NCBI GenBank assembly: GCA_964563495.1
Contig: CAZLYK010000012.1
Coordinates: 1-64,000, forward strand
DNA length: 64,000 nucleotides
DNA from: CAZLYK01 sp964563495
Lineage (GTDB): Bacteria; Acidobacteriota; Blastocatellia; RBC074
Reading direction: 5' to 3'
Part shown: piece by piece, positions 16,920 through 25,625 of the stretch
How positions within the stretch are numbered: position 1 is the stretch's first letter
How the letters are laid out: each line of letters starts with the position of its first letter
Made by a program: the position numbers and the translations under genes
The notes under the pieces: model-generated
What the model was told of the DNA's origin: nothing
The model's input: only the letters and a program-made list of their open reading frames with translations
Database searches by the model: none

Positions 16920-17432
16920 ATGAAAAAATTGAACAAGTATTGGGGGCTCGCTTTGGCGACGCTGATCGGCGGTGTTTTAGCTGTGTCTATTGCGCTTGGC
17001 CAATCGGGCGGATCTCAACCGGACGGCCGGCATAACCCTCGGCCCGGGCAGGGCCGCGGTCATTGGGGTGATCATTTTCCAGGATTCGCTTTGAGAGGGC
17101 TGAACCTGACCGATGCGCAGAAGGAGCAATTGAAGCAGATCAATCAGAGCTTCCGCGAGCGCACCAAGTCGTTGCGTGAGCAACTGAGCGCCAAACACGA
17201 GGAACTGCGCAGCCTGAACTCCGGCGAATCATTCGATGAGTCGCTGGTGACCCAGAAACTGACTGAGGTTGCGGCCCTTCGGGCTAAAATCATGGGTGAA
17301 GAGTTCAAACTGCGTCAGGAAGTCAAGTCGATCCTGACTGACGAGCAGAAGAGCCAGCTCGAACAGCTCAAGGCCAAACGCACTGAGCTAAAACCGCGAA
17401 GGTTTGAGCGACGCGCCATGAACGACCGGTAA
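16920..17432 (+). CDS. Spy/CpxP-like periplasmic protein
   Basis: A 170-residue exported protein with a signal peptide (about 1-26) and two LTxxQ-type motifs: LNLTDAQKEQLKQINQ and ILTDEQKSQLEQLK. The remainder is Lys/Glu-rich amphipathic helix. LTxxQ proteins are periplasmic chaperones or metal sensors (Spy, CpxP, ZraP) induced by envelope or metal stress. GGGAGGTAAGATAACTG gives a strong ribosome site. It is followed by a palindrome, then an ECF sigma factor, an anti-sigma factor and a second LTxxQ-like protein, so it is probably part of a stress-response regulon that senses envelope damage or metals. Confidence 0.85.
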   Translation: MKKLNKYWGLALATLIGGVLAVSIALGQSGGSQPDGRHNPRPGQGRGHWGDHFPGFALRGLNLTDAQKEQLKQINQSFRERTKSLREQLSAKHEELRSLNSGESFDESLVTQKLTEVAALRAKIMGEEFKLRQEVKSILTDEQKSQLEQLKAKRTELKPRRFERRAMNDR

Positions 17433-17442
17433 TCCGGCGCCG

Positions 17443-17476
17443 AAGGTTTCGGGTTTCAGCTGAAACCCGAAACCTT
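17443..17476. terminator. Perfect 17-bp-arm hairpin after the Spy-like gene
   Basis: AAGGTTTCGGGTTTCAG and CTGAAACCCGAAACCTT form a perfect dyad with no loop bases to spare, 10 bp after the stop codon and 21 bp before the predicted start of the sigma factor gene. It could attenuate read-through and so set a high ratio of Spy-like protein to sigma factor. No long U-tract follows. Confidence 0.55.
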
Positions 17477-17497
17477 CTTCCTCGATAGGAAATCAAC

Positions 17498-18097
17498 CTG
17501 GAGAAAATCCTGGCACAGGCATCCGATCTTGACCTGGCGCGCCTCGCGCGCGACGGGGATGAGCCTGCTTTTGAAGAGATCGTCAGACGTTATACGCCAC
17601 GAGTTTTCAGCGTCGCCTCCAGGTTTTTCCGGCAACGCAGCCAGGTCGAAGAGTCTGCGCAGGAGATATTTCTGCGAGCTTATACGCGGCTCGGCGATTT
17701 CGAGGGGCGCGGCTCCTTTGAAGGCTGGCTGACACGAATTGCGACGACTACCTGTTTGAATTTGTTGCGCCATCATCAACGGCGCCCCGAATCGACGATC
17801 TCAGATTTGACGGATGATGAGAGCGAATGGCTGGAAAAGACATCGGCTTACGAAAAGCCCGAACTGCAAACAACGGCTGAAGATTCACTGATCGCCGTCG
17901 ACCTCGCTGAGAAAGTCCTTGGTCAACTTTCCGCGGATGACCGCGTAGTCTTGACGCTCATCGATGGAGGCGGGGCGACAATCAGGGAAGTTGCCGAGGC
18001 AACCGGCTGGTCCGAGTCGAAGGTTAAAGTTCAGACATTTCGCGCTCGGCGACGGCTGCGTGAAGCGGTAGAGAAATTGATAGAAAGGAAGTCATGA
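17498..18097 (+). CDS. ECF sigma factor (RpoE-like), probable CTG start
   Basis: The coding frame clearly extends upstream of the first ATG/GTG/TTG-initiated possibility at 17756. DEPAFEEIVRRYTPRVFSVA, the region-2 segment VEESAQEIFLRAYTRLGDF and FEGWLTRIATTTCLNLLR all lie before it in the same frame without a stop. Going further upstream, an in-frame TAG occurs at about 17486 and no ATG, GTG or suitable TTG lies between. The best start is CTG at 17498, preceded by AGGA and a 7-nt gap, giving 199 residues. Region 4 is present (VLTLIDGGGATIREVAEATG, WSESKVKVQTFRARRRL). It directs RNA polymerase to envelope-stress promoters and is probably held by the anti-sigma factor 46 bp downstream. An upstream indel or a sequencing error that removed a normal start is the alternative. 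Confidence 0.8.
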   Translation: MEKILAQASDLDLARLARDGDEPAFEEIVRRYTPRVFSVASRFFRQRSQVEESAQEIFLRAYTRLGDFEGRGSFEGWLTRIATTTCLNLLRHHQRRPESTISDLTDDESEWLEKTSAYEKPELQTTAEDSLIAVDLAEKVLGQLSADDRVVLTLIDGGGATIREVAEATGWSESKVKVQTFRARRRLREAVEKLIERKS

Positions 18098-18143
18098 GTG
18101 CGGGAATCGAGTCTCCCCACCCCCTCACTCGGGACTGAGAGAG

Positions 18144-18626
18144 ATGAAAAACAATCACATTATCGAGTTGCTCGACCGTATTCCTTTCGGTCAGTTGGGC
18201 GAGCCGGATCTGGCGCGAATCCGCGAACATAATCGTGACTGCGCAGAATGCCGCCAGGCCTTTCTGGCTGCGCGGATTTCGGACCGACTCGTCCAGCAAA
18301 GATTTTCCGCGACAATCGAGCCGCCCCCCTTCTTCAAGACCGGTCTCATGGCCGCGATCAGGGAGAAAAAGGAAGAGTCTTCGTCACTCTCTTTCCGGTG
18401 GATGTGGAACACCGCACACAAGCTGGTTTATTCGATGGCCGCGCTGGTCATTCTGCTTCTGGCGATCAATTTTTTCCAATCCGACACCCAGTCTGAGATT
18501 CAATCGTCCGGATATTCGGATTTGATCGTCCTGGGGGCTAATCCGGAGACCATTGACGAGATCACCTATGACCAGATGTTGACGGGGATTTACGACACCG
18601 AGGATGATTCCAATGCAAGTCGGTAA
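18144..18626 (+). CDS. Zinc-type anti-sigma factor
   Basis: A 160-residue protein. The N-terminal part contains the anti-sigma zinc signature HNRDCAECRQAF (His-x3-Cys-x2-Cys, about residues 35-46). One membrane helix follows (about 97-113, LVYSMAALVILLLAINFF), leaving a short extracytoplasmic tail. This is the layout of ZAS-type anti-sigma factors that hold an ECF sigma factor at the membrane. It follows the ECF gene directly and overlaps the start of the next gene by 23 bp, so all three are translationally linked. Confidence 0.85.
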   Translation: MKNNHIIELLDRIPFGQLGEPDLARIREHNRDCAECRQAFLAARISDRLVQQRFSATIEPPPFFKTGLMAAIREKKEESSSLSFRWMWNTAHKLVYSMAALVILLLAINFFQSDTQSEIQSSGYSDLIVLGANPETIDEITYDQMLTGIYDTEDDSNASR

Positions 18627-19044
18627 TTTGAACAAGTGGAAGGTGACCGGAGCGGTCCTCTTGATTTTCGCCCTGGGTTTTGCGGCGGGCGGATTGAGCC
18701 TGAACCTCTATCGTCGCTCGCACCCCACGACATCGCTCAGGCCATTCGGCGGCCGGCGCGGCCCGTACGAAGCGATCCTCAATCGGCTCAACCTGACTGA
18801 AGACCAAAAAACAAAGGCCGAGAAAATCATCGAAGAGTCCCGGACCAAAATCCGCCAAGAGACCAGGTCACAAATGGACGAGCTGGATAAGCTGCGCAAG
18901 CTATCCGAACCGCGAATAAATGAGATCAGGCAGCAGGCCGATCAACAACTGCAAACCGTCCTGACCGCTGAACAGTGGGAACAGTTTAAGAAGTTGAGGG
19001 AGGAGCTGCGACCTCGCCCCGCTCGCTTTCATAGACAGGGTTAA
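18604..19044 (+). CDS. Membrane-anchored LTxxQ-like stress protein
   Basis: 146 residues, or 143 from the second ATG at 18613. An N-terminal membrane anchor (about 14-33, VTGAVLLIFALGFAAGG) is followed by a long charged helical region with LNLTEDQKTKAEKIIEES and VLTAEQWEQFKKLREEL, the LTxxQ-like signature of Spy/CnrX-type proteins. The start lies inside the anti-sigma gene. The likely role is that of a periplasmic sensor partner of the anti-sigma factor, as CnrX is for CnrY; this is inference from order and architecture. Confidence 0.75.
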   Translation: MIPMQVGNLNKWKVTGAVLLIFALGFAAGGLSLNLYRRSHPTTSLRPFGGRRGPYEAILNRLNLTEDQKTKAEKIIEESRTKIRQETRSQMDELDKLRKLSEPRINEIRQQADQQLQTVLTAEQWEQFKKLREELRPRPARFHRQG

Positions 19045-19078
19045 CACCTGGCTATCGTCTCCTCAATTCGAGTCCTGC

Positions 19079-19120
19079 TTGACATCTCCATAGCTCGATC
19101 ACTAGAATCGAACTTCGATT
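19079..19120 (+). promoter_or_regulatory. Sigma-70 promoter with perfect dyad operator before PadR
   Basis: TTGACA (19079-19084, full consensus), an 18-nt spacer and TAGAAT (19103-19108). The -10 box runs into a perfect 7+1+7 dyad, AATCGAA-C-TTCGATT (19106-19120). A second, weaker dyad, AAATC-C-GATTT, sits at 19124-19134. Placement over the -10/start region and the adjacent PadR gene suggest an autoregulatory repressor site. Confidence 0.65.
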
Positions 19121-19149
19121 ACGAAATCCGATTTTGTGGAAATATTTTG

Positions 19150-19455
19150 ATGGACGACCGAGATCTCTATTCCGGCTTGATCCGACTTCACATCCTTTAT
19201 CACGCCTGTCATGAGCCGATCTTCGGAGCAGGCATTGGCGAGGAGTTGGGGCGACATGGCTACAGGCTGAGCCCCGGCACGCTCTACCCCATGCTTCATG
19301 GGTTGGAGGAGAAAGGGTATCTACGCTCGAGCGAGGAGCGCGACGGCCGGCGATCTCGCCGCGTCTATCGGGTAACGCCGGCGGGGCGGCGAGCTCTCAA
19401 AACGGCGAAGGTGAAAGTCCGGGAACTGTTCGCCGAGCTTTTTGAAGAGGATTGA
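19150..19455 (+). CDS. PadR family transcriptional regulator
   Basis: 101 residues from the ATG at 19150. The winged-helix of PadR proteins is visible: LHILYHACHEPIFGAGIGEE, then GYRLSPGTLYPMLHGLEEKG (recognition helix region) and the wing RRSRRVYRVTPAGRRAL. It is a short (one-domain) PadR with a brief C-terminal helix. PadR repressors usually respond to small aromatic or drug-like ligands and control adjacent efflux genes. Here the next three genes form a tripartite RND pump. A strong promoter with a perfect dyad lies immediately upstream, consistent with autoregulation. Confidence 0.9.
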   Translation: MDDRDLYSGLIRLHILYHACHEPIFGAGIGEELGRHGYRLSPGTLYPMLHGLEEKGYLRSSEERDGRRSRRVYRVTPAGRRALKTAKVKVRELFAELFEED

Positions 19456-19525
19456 GCGGGGATCCATTCCCGGCCGATCCGGCCGATCCGGTTGGACGTC
19501 ATAGATGAGATTGGAGGAGGCAACT

Positions 19526-20995
19526 TTGGCACGGATCAAAATGGTTGGATTGTGCCTGGGCTTTTTTTTACTACCACTCACCAGCGAGAAAGCCGTGGCG
19601 CAAGAGGCCAAACCGACGCCGCTGACTTTGGCGGCCGTGGTCGAGCTTGCGCAGAGGAACTATCCTTTGATACGCGCCGCACAGGCTCAGGCGGCTGCCA
19701 TTGGCGGTCAAGTCGAACTGGCGCACAACGCCTATTTGCCTCGCTTGGAGCTCGATTGGCAGAATACGCGTGGGACGCGTAATAACGTCTTCGGGCAATT
19801 CTTCCCTCAGACCGCCATCCCTCCTATTTCAGGGCCGCTGCTGCCCAATTCATCTTTGAGCGAGAGTGCGTGGGGAAGCGGGGGCGGAATCCTGGTCTCA
19901 TGGGAACCCTTCGATTTCGGATTGAGGAAAGCCGGCGTTGAATTAGCCAATCGACTGAGTGACGAGGCGCAAGCGAGAATCAATCTAACTAGGCTCGATG
20001 TCGCGGCGGCTGCGGCCGGTGCTTTTCTGAGAGTCGTTGCCGCGGACCAGGCGGTGAAGGCGGCGCAGGCGAACGTCGATCGGATGGAGACATTTTCAAA
20101 AGCGGTTCACGTGCTGGTTGATAACCAGTTGCGCCCGGGTGCTGATGCTTCACGCACCGATACCGAGACGGCTGCCGCCCGAAACACATTGATTGAGGCA
20201 AAGCAGCAGGCCGCCCTTGCGCGCGTGGCCTTAGGCGAAGCCGTCGGGCTGGCCGGTCAGACGATTGAGGTCGAGACGGGGCCGTTGCTCGAACCATTGC
20301 CACAGGCTGCAACCGCAGGGGTGGCGGGGGTGGCGGGGGTGGTAGGGGTGGCAGGGCCGCCTGCAGCGATCACGCCTGACCTGTCTGCACACCCGCTGGC
20401 GCTGACCGGCAAGGCGTCTATGGATGTCATCCTCGCGCGGCAGAAAGTTCTGGATCGGTCATTCTATCCCCGTTTCAACTGGCAAACTGTCGTATTCGGG
20501 CGTGGGAGCGGCGCACGGATTGACGGGCGCATTCTCAACGACCACGGCTTCTATCCAGACACGCCGAACTGGGCTACGGGGCTGACAATCACCTTCGCTC
20601 CGTCCGATATTTTCAACCTGCGCTCGCGCCGCCGTCAGGAAACGAACTACTTTGCCGCCGAACAGGCCCGCTACGACCAAACCGTGCAGCAGTTGAAAGC
20701 GGAAGAGGCAAGTGCAAGAGTTCTTGACGAGTCGGCGAAGGAGTTCGCCGACAACGCTCCGCGCCAGCTTCAGGCCGCGCAGGAGACGGAATTGCGCGTA
20801 CGGAAACGTTATGAAGCGCAACTTGGCACGGTCACCGACGTGGCCGAAGCCCAGCGGTTGCTGGCGCAGGCTGAGGTCGTCAACGCGCTGGCGAGACTCA
20901 GCCTCTGGCGAGCGCGATTGGCCGAGGCAAAGGCGAAAGGCAATCTGAAACCCTTCCTCGAATTGTTGCAGAACGCCGGACAGAGAAGAAAATAG
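19526..20995 (+). CDS. TolC-like outer-membrane efflux protein
   Basis: 489 residues if translation starts at the TTG at 19526, chosen because GGAGGAGG-CAACT stands at ideal spacing before it; an ATG at 19505 has no ribosome site. A signal peptide (MVGLCLGFFLLPL...) is followed by OEP repeats: LTLAAVVELAQRNYPLIRAA opens the first, and later helices (YDQTVQQLKAEEASARVLDE, VTDVAEAQRLLAQAEVVNAL) are typical. It forms the outer-membrane channel for the RND pump encoded next. An Ala-Gly-Val repeat (about residues 264-277) comes from a GGGGTGG minisatellite. The stop codon TAG lies in the left end of a family A palindrome. Confidence 0.88.
   Translation: MARIKMVGLCLGFFLLPLTSEKAVAQEAKPTPLTLAAVVELAQRNYPLIRAAQAQAAAIGGQVELAHNAYLPRLELDWQNTRGTRNNVFGQFFPQTAIPPISGPLLPNSSLSESAWGSGGGILVSWEPFDFGLRKAGVELANRLSDEAQARINLTRLDVAAAAAGAFLRVVAADQAVKAAQANVDRMETFSKAVHVLVDNQLRPGADASRTDTETAAARNTLIEAKQQAALARVALGEAVGLAGQTIEVETGPLLEPLPQAATAGVAGVAGVVGVAGPPAAITPDLSAHPLALTGKASMDVILARQKVLDRSFYPRFNWQTVVFGRGSGARIDGRILNDHGFYPDTPNWATGLTITFAPSDIFNLRSRRRQETNYFAAEQARYDQTVQQLKAEEASARVLDESAKEFADNAPRQLQAAQETELRVRKRYEAQLGTVTDVAEAQRLLAQAEVVNALARLSLWRARLAEAKAKGNLKPFLELLQNAGQRRK
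20316..20357 (+). repeat. 9-bp G-rich minisatellite inside the TolC-like gene
   Basis: About four and a half units of CAGGGGTGG / CGGGGGTGG in frame, encoding AGVAGVAGVVGVAG in a variable loop. It is the same unit as that at 6000 on the opposite coding strand. G-runs of four and five bases make it a candidate G-quadruplex former. Confidence 0.85.
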
Positions 20996-21094
20996 ACAGG
21001 ATTAACCGGATTTGAAGAGGATTAAACAGGATCAAAGACAAGGCAGAAAAACATCCTGTTTAATCCTCTTCAAATCCGGTTAATCCTGTCTATT
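20991..21094. repeat. Family A palindrome, copy 4
   Basis: AATAGACAGGATTAACCGGA at the left and TCCGGTTAATCCTGTCTATT at the right, with inner pairing AGAGGATTAAACAGGAT / ATCCTGTTTAATCCTCT. It provides the TAG stop of the TolC-like gene and ends 17 bp before the RND gene. Confidence 0.88.
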
Positions 21095-21111
21095 TTCCTA
21101 GAGGAAAAGAG

Positions 21112-24100
21112 ATGCAGCTGATTATTAATGCACTGCGGCGCCCGATCACGGTTCTGGTGGCAGTCATCGGTGTGGCCCTCGGCTCGATACTGGCGCTCAC
21201 ACGCATGCCGGTGGACATCTTCCCGAACCTCAACCTGCCGGTGATCTATGTCGCGCAACCTTACGGCGGGATGGACCCTTCGCAGATGGAGAGTTACCTG
21301 GTCTCGTATTACGAGTACCACTTCCTTTATGTCACCGGCATCGAGCACGTCGAGTCGAAATCGATTCAGAACGTAGGGCTGGTCAAACTCTTTTTCCATC
21401 CGGGAACTGATATGAGCCAGGCGCTCGCGCAGGTCGTCGCCTATGTCGAACGCTCGCGGGCTTTCATGCCGCCCGGCACGGTCTCGCCGTTTATTGTCAG
21501 GTATGACGCGGGGAGCGTGCCCGTCGGGCAACTGGTCTTTTCGAGCGAGACGCGCAACCTCAGCGAGATCCAGGATCTGGCGCTCTTCCGGGTGCGCCCG
21601 TACTTCTCGACTCTGCCGGGGGTGTCCGCGCCGCCGCCTTTTGGCGGCAATCAGCGGACGGTGGTCATCCGCGTCGATCCCGATAAGCTGCGCGAATATC
21701 AAATGTCGCCGGAAGAGATTGTCAAAGCCGTCGCTTCCGGTAATACGATCCTGCCGGCGGGCAATGTTCGGACTGGCGATCTCAACCGCCTGGCGCCGAT
21801 CAATTCGGTAGTGCCGAACATTCTGGAGCTCGGCGCGCTGCCGATTCGGACGGGCAGCGGTCCGACGGTCTTCGTGCGCGACATCGGCAATGTCGAGAAC
21901 GGCTCGGACATTTTAACCGGTTACGGCCTGGTCAATGAAAAGCGCACGGTCTACATCCCCGTCACGAAGCGCGCCGACGCCTCGACGATCGATGTCGTCA
22001 ACCGCGTCAAGGCCGAGCTGCCGCGCATGCAGGCGCTCATCCCCGAAGATATCAAGGTGAGCTTTGAGTTCGACCAGTCGGCATACATACGCAATGCAGT
22101 ACGCGGACTGGCCTTGGAAGGCGCTTTGGGAGCGATCCTCACGGGGCTCATGGTGCTGCTCTTTCTCCGCGATGTGCGGAGCGCCGCAATAGTCGCGCTG
22201 ACGATCCCGGTTGCGTTGCTGGCGGCGGTCGTGGGGTTATGGCTGACGGGTCAGACGATCAACATTATGACGCTCGGCGGGTTGGCGCTGGCGATCGGCA
22301 TCCTGGTTGACGAGGCGACGGTGGCGATCGAGAACATCCACGTTCACCTGGCGCGCGGCGAGCCGAAAATGAAGGCGGTCTTTGAGGCCACCCGCGAGAC
22401 GATCACGCCGCGCCTGCTGGCGATGCTCGCCATCCTCGCGGTCTTCGTCCCATCTTTCCTCATGATCGGCGTGTCGCGGTCTTTGTTCGTGCCGCTCTCG
22501 CTGGCGGTGGGACTGGCGATGTTCGCCTCATACCTGCTCTCGAACACGCTCGTGCCTGTCCTCTCGGTCTGGCTGTTGCGGGAAAGGTCGCACGTCGAGG
22601 CGGAAGACTCATTTTTCCATGGTTTACAAAAGAGATATGGGCGTTTGATGGAACGGGTCATGCGTCTGCGGTGGGCCGTCTTGGCGGTCTACCTCTTGAT
22701 CGCTGCAACCACCTTCTGGTTCATCGGTCGCCGGCTGGGGCTGGATATCTTTCCGCCGGTCGATTCTGGAATCATGCAGTTGCGCATGCGCGCCCCGACC
22801 GGGACGCGAGTCGAGCGCACCGAAGTCATGGCGCTTGCAGCACTCAAGTCTATTCGTGAAGAGGCCGGGCCGGATAAAGTCGAGATCACGCTGGGGTTTG
22901 TCGGCACGCAGCCGGCGAGCTATCCGATCAACTCGATCCATCTTTTTACCAGCGGCCCGCACGAGGCGGTGCTCAATCTCAAACTGCGCAGCGGCTCGGG
23001 CATCCACTTGTCCGAATTCAGAGAGCGGTTGAGAAGAATACTGCCTGAACGACTGCCCGGCGTAAGTTTCTCGTTCGAGGCTGGAGATATCGTCACTCAG
23101 ATCATGAATTTCGGTGCACCGACCCCGATCGAAGTGGCGATGAACGGCCCGAACCAGGCCGCCAACCGCGCATTCGCTGAAAAGGTGCTCACCGAGATGA
23201 AGAAGGTCTCTTCTCTGCGGGACCTGCAATTCGGCCAGCCGCTCGATTACCCGACTGTAGATATTCGCATCGACCGCGAACGCGCCGGGCAGCTGGGGTT
23301 GACCGTCGAACAGATCGGGCGCTCGCTCGTCGCGGCCACCTCATCGAGTCGCTTCACACAGCCCGTCTACTGGCGCGACCCGGCGAGCGGCGTGGCCTAT
23401 CAAGTGCAGGTCGAAATTCCGCAATCGCGCATTGCGTCGATTGAAGATGTGCAGGGCATCCCCGCGGGCAGCGGCGCGAACAGCAGGATCGCCGCGCCGC
23501 TGATCGGCGACGTCGCTCAGATCAGTTACGGCGTCATGCCCGGTGAGGTCGATCGTTACAATCAACAGCGGATGATCACGATCACCGGTAACCTTGCCGG
23601 GACGGACCTGGGAAGCGCGGCGAGCGAGGTGAATCAAGCGATCAGGCGCGCGGGCGACCCACCACGAGGCGTGACGGTCAGCCTTCGCGGCCAGGTCCCG
23701 CCCATGCAACAGACGCTCACCGGTCTGGGTATGGGACTCGCGCTCGCTATTGTCGCCATCCTGCTGCTGCTCGCCGGCTATTTCCAGTCGTTGCGAATCG
23801 CGCTCATCGCCCTGTCTTCTGTCCCGGCGGTGCTGGCCGGTGTGGCGATTGCTTTGTGGCTGACCGGCACGACGCTCAATGTGCAGTCGTTTATGGGGGG
23901 GATTATGGCGATCGGCGTCTCATCGGCGAATGCGATCTTATTGGTCAGCTTTGCCGAGCAGGCCAGGAGACAGGGTCTGTCGCCGCTGGAGGCCGCGCTG
24001 AGCGGAGCGTCCAGCCGTCTGCGCCCGATCCTCATGACCAGCATTGCCATGATCGCGGGAATGCTTCCGCTGGCGCTGGCGCTGGGCGAAGGCGGCGAAC

Positions 24101-24279
24101 AGACCGCGCCGCTCGGACGCGCGGTGATCGGCGGGCTCGTCGCCTCGACGGTTGCAGTCCTGTTCGCCCTGCCGCTGGTATTTGTCCTCGTTCAACGCAG
24201 AGCCGGGGTCGAGTCCGCTTCGCTCTATCACGCCGATCATCTGGCCGAACCAGGGGCTGTGACCACCGCAACAGATTGA
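21112..24279 (+). CDS. RND family efflux transporter permease (AcrB/HAE1-like)
   Basis: 1,055 residues, the normal length for an RND inner-membrane pump. Twelve membrane helices are implied in two halves, each with a large periplasmic loop. Recognisable parts are RRPITVLVAVIGVALGS (TM1), the TM4 region LGGLALAIGILVDEATVAIENI with the proton-relay acidic residues, and IMAIGVSSANAILLVSFAEQ with GASSRLRPILMTSIAMIAGM in the second half. It exports drugs, metals or metabolites by proton antiport. AGAGGAAAAGAG precedes the ATG. Gene order TolC, RND, membrane-fusion protein, with the adaptor last, is less usual than adaptor-first operons. The substrate cannot be inferred. Confidence 0.93.
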   Translation: MQLIINALRRPITVLVAVIGVALGSILALTRMPVDIFPNLNLPVIYVAQPYGGMDPSQMESYLVSYYEYHFLYVTGIEHVESKSIQNVGLVKLFFHPGTDMSQALAQVVAYVERSRAFMPPGTVSPFIVRYDAGSVPVGQLVFSSETRNLSEIQDLALFRVRPYFSTLPGVSAPPPFGGNQRTVVIRVDPDKLREYQMSPEEIVKAVASGNTILPAGNVRTGDLNRLAPINSVVPNILELGALPIRTGSGPTVFVRDIGNVENGSDILTGYGLVNEKRTVYIPVTKRADASTIDVVNRVKAELPRMQALIPEDIKVSFEFDQSAYIRNAVRGLALEGALGAILTGLMVLLFLRDVRSAAIVALTIPVALLAAVVGLWLTGQTINIMTLGGLALAIGILVDEATVAIENIHVHLARGEPKMKAVFEATRETITPRLLAMLAILAVFVPSFLMIGVSRSLFVPLSLAVGLAMFASYLLSNTLVPVLSVWLLRERSHVEAEDSFFHGLQKRYGRLMERVMRLRWAVLAVYLLIAATTFWFIGRRLGLDIFPPVDSGIMQLRMRAPTGTRVERTEVMALAALKSIREEAGPDKVEITLGFVGTQPASYPINSIHLFTSGPHEAVLNLKLRSGSGIHLSEFRERLRRILPERLPGVSFSFEAGDIVTQIMNFGAPTPIEVAMNGPNQAANRAFAEKVLTEMKKVSSLRDLQFGQPLDYPTVDIRIDRERAGQLGLTVEQIGRSLVAATSSSRFTQPVYWRDPASGVAYQVQVEIPQSRIASIEDVQGIPAGSGANSRIAAPLIGDVAQISYGVMPGEVDRYNQQRMITITGNLAGTDLGSAASEVNQAIRRAGDPPRGVTVSLRGQVPPMQQTLTGLGMGLALAIVAILLLLAGYFQSLRIALIALSSVPAVLAGVAIALWLTGTTLNVQSFMGGIMAIGVSSANAILLVSFAEQARRQGLSPLEAALSGASSRLRPILMTSIAMIAGMLPLALALGEGGEQTAPLGRAVIGGLVASTVAVLFALPLVFVLVQRRAGVESASLYHADHLAEPGAVTTATD

Positions 24280-24302
24280 TTTTCCGAAAAAAGGATTCGT
24301 TC

Positions 24303-25583
24303 ATGACCCGAAAACTCTTCGCGATTGTTCTGGCCCTTACCTTTGGGCTGACCTGCGCCTGCTCATCGCCGGACAGAACGGTCAAATCGGGCGGTCCAAA
24401 ACCAGCACCAACGACCGCACAACCGCCGGCGGTGACGGTCACAGTCACATCGGTCATCTCACAGGAGCTGAACCGCCAGCTCAGACTCCCTGGGGAGTTG
24501 CGGGCTTACCAGGACGTCTCGCTCTATCCGAAGGTGCAAGGCTTCATCGAATGGATCGGGGTGGATCGTGGTTCCGTGGTCAAGACAGGGCAACTGCTCG
24601 TCCGGCTGAGCGCCCCCGAACTCGGCTCTCAGCGTAGCGAGGCGGAGGCGAGGGCAGGCGGCGCACTGGCGCAGAAACTGGAATCCGAGGCGCGGCTGAG
24701 CAGCGTCAAAGCCCAGCGCACCGAGGCCGAGGCGCATCTTGCCGCCAGCACGGCTACTTACATTCGCCTCAAATCGGCGTCGGCCACGCCCGGCGTGGTC
24801 TCAGGCGATGAACTGGAAAACGCGCAACGTCTGATGGAAGCGGAACAGGCGCGCGTCCAGGCCTACAAGGACAATGAAAAAGCCGCGCTCGCTCAGGTCA
24901 ACGCATTCTCGGAAAACGAATCTGCCACTCGCGCCGCCGCACGTTCAGTGCAGATGACCGAAGCTTATTTGCGGATCGCCGCGCCGTTCGACGGTGTGAT
25001 CACCGAACGCAACGCACACAAGGGCAGCCTGGCCGGGCCCGCGAACGCCGCCGCGTCTCAACCGGTGCTGCGCCTGCAACAGGTTTCGAAGCTGCGCTTG
25101 CTGGTCCCGGTCCCCGAAGCCGAGACCTCCACGGTTCGCACGGGCGTGAAGGTCAACTTCACCGTCCCGGCCTTTCCGGGTGAAACCTTCGCCGGGACCG
25201 TCGCCCGCATTGGCGGCTCTCTTGATCCGACGACGCGCACGATGCCGATTGAACTCGATGTCGCCAATCCCTCCCGCAGACTGGCGCCCGGGATGTTCCC
25301 ACAAGTGCTCTGGCCGACACAGCGCTCACGCCCATCGTTGCTCGTCCCGTCTTCAGCGGTGGCCGTCACCACCGAGCGAACCTTTGTTATTCGGATTCAC
25401 GACGAAGTGGCAGAGTGGGTTGACGTCAAACGGGGAGCCTCGATCAATCAGCAAGGTAGTGATCTTGTGGAAGTCTTCGGCGACCTGGCGCCGGGCGATC
25501 GGGTCGCCTTGCGCGGCACTGACGAATTGCGAGCCGGTACCCGCGTGCAGCCGAAACCCAGTCCTCAAGTTCAGTTAAAATGA
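24303..25583 (+). CDS. RND efflux membrane-fusion (periplasmic adaptor) lipoprotein
   Basis: 426 residues from the ATG at 24303, preceded by AAAAAAGGA. The N-terminus MTRKLFAIVLALTFGLTCAC looks like a lipoprotein signal with a Cys at about 20. HlyD/AcrA features follow: LRLPGELRAYQDVSLYPKVQ, GFIEWIGVDRGSVVKTGQLL (lipoyl half), a coiled-coil hairpin with RLMEAEQARVQAYKDNEKAA, and APFDGVITERNAHKGSLAG (second lipoyl half), then beta-barrel and membrane-proximal domains. It bridges the RND pump and the TolC-like channel. It lies 23 bp after the pump gene. Confidence 0.92.
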   Translation: MTRKLFAIVLALTFGLTCACSSPDRTVKSGGPKPAPTTAQPPAVTVTVTSVISQELNRQLRLPGELRAYQDVSLYPKVQGFIEWIGVDRGSVVKTGQLLVRLSAPELGSQRSEAEARAGGALAQKLESEARLSSVKAQRTEAEAHLAASTATYIRLKSASATPGVVSGDELENAQRLMEAEQARVQAYKDNEKAALAQVNAFSENESATRAAARSVQMTEAYLRIAAPFDGVITERNAHKGSLAGPANAAASQPVLRLQQVSKLRLLVPVPEAETSTVRTGVKVNFTVPAFPGETFAGTVARIGGSLDPTTRTMPIELDVANPSRRLAPGMFPQVLWPTQRSRPSLLVPSSAVAVTTERTFVIRIHDEVAEWVDVKRGASINQQGSDLVEVFGDLAPGDRVALRGTDELRAGTRVQPKPSPQVQLK

Positions 25584-25625
25584 GACCGGAACGCCGATGA
25601 TTGAGTCATCAACGGCAACCCGCGA

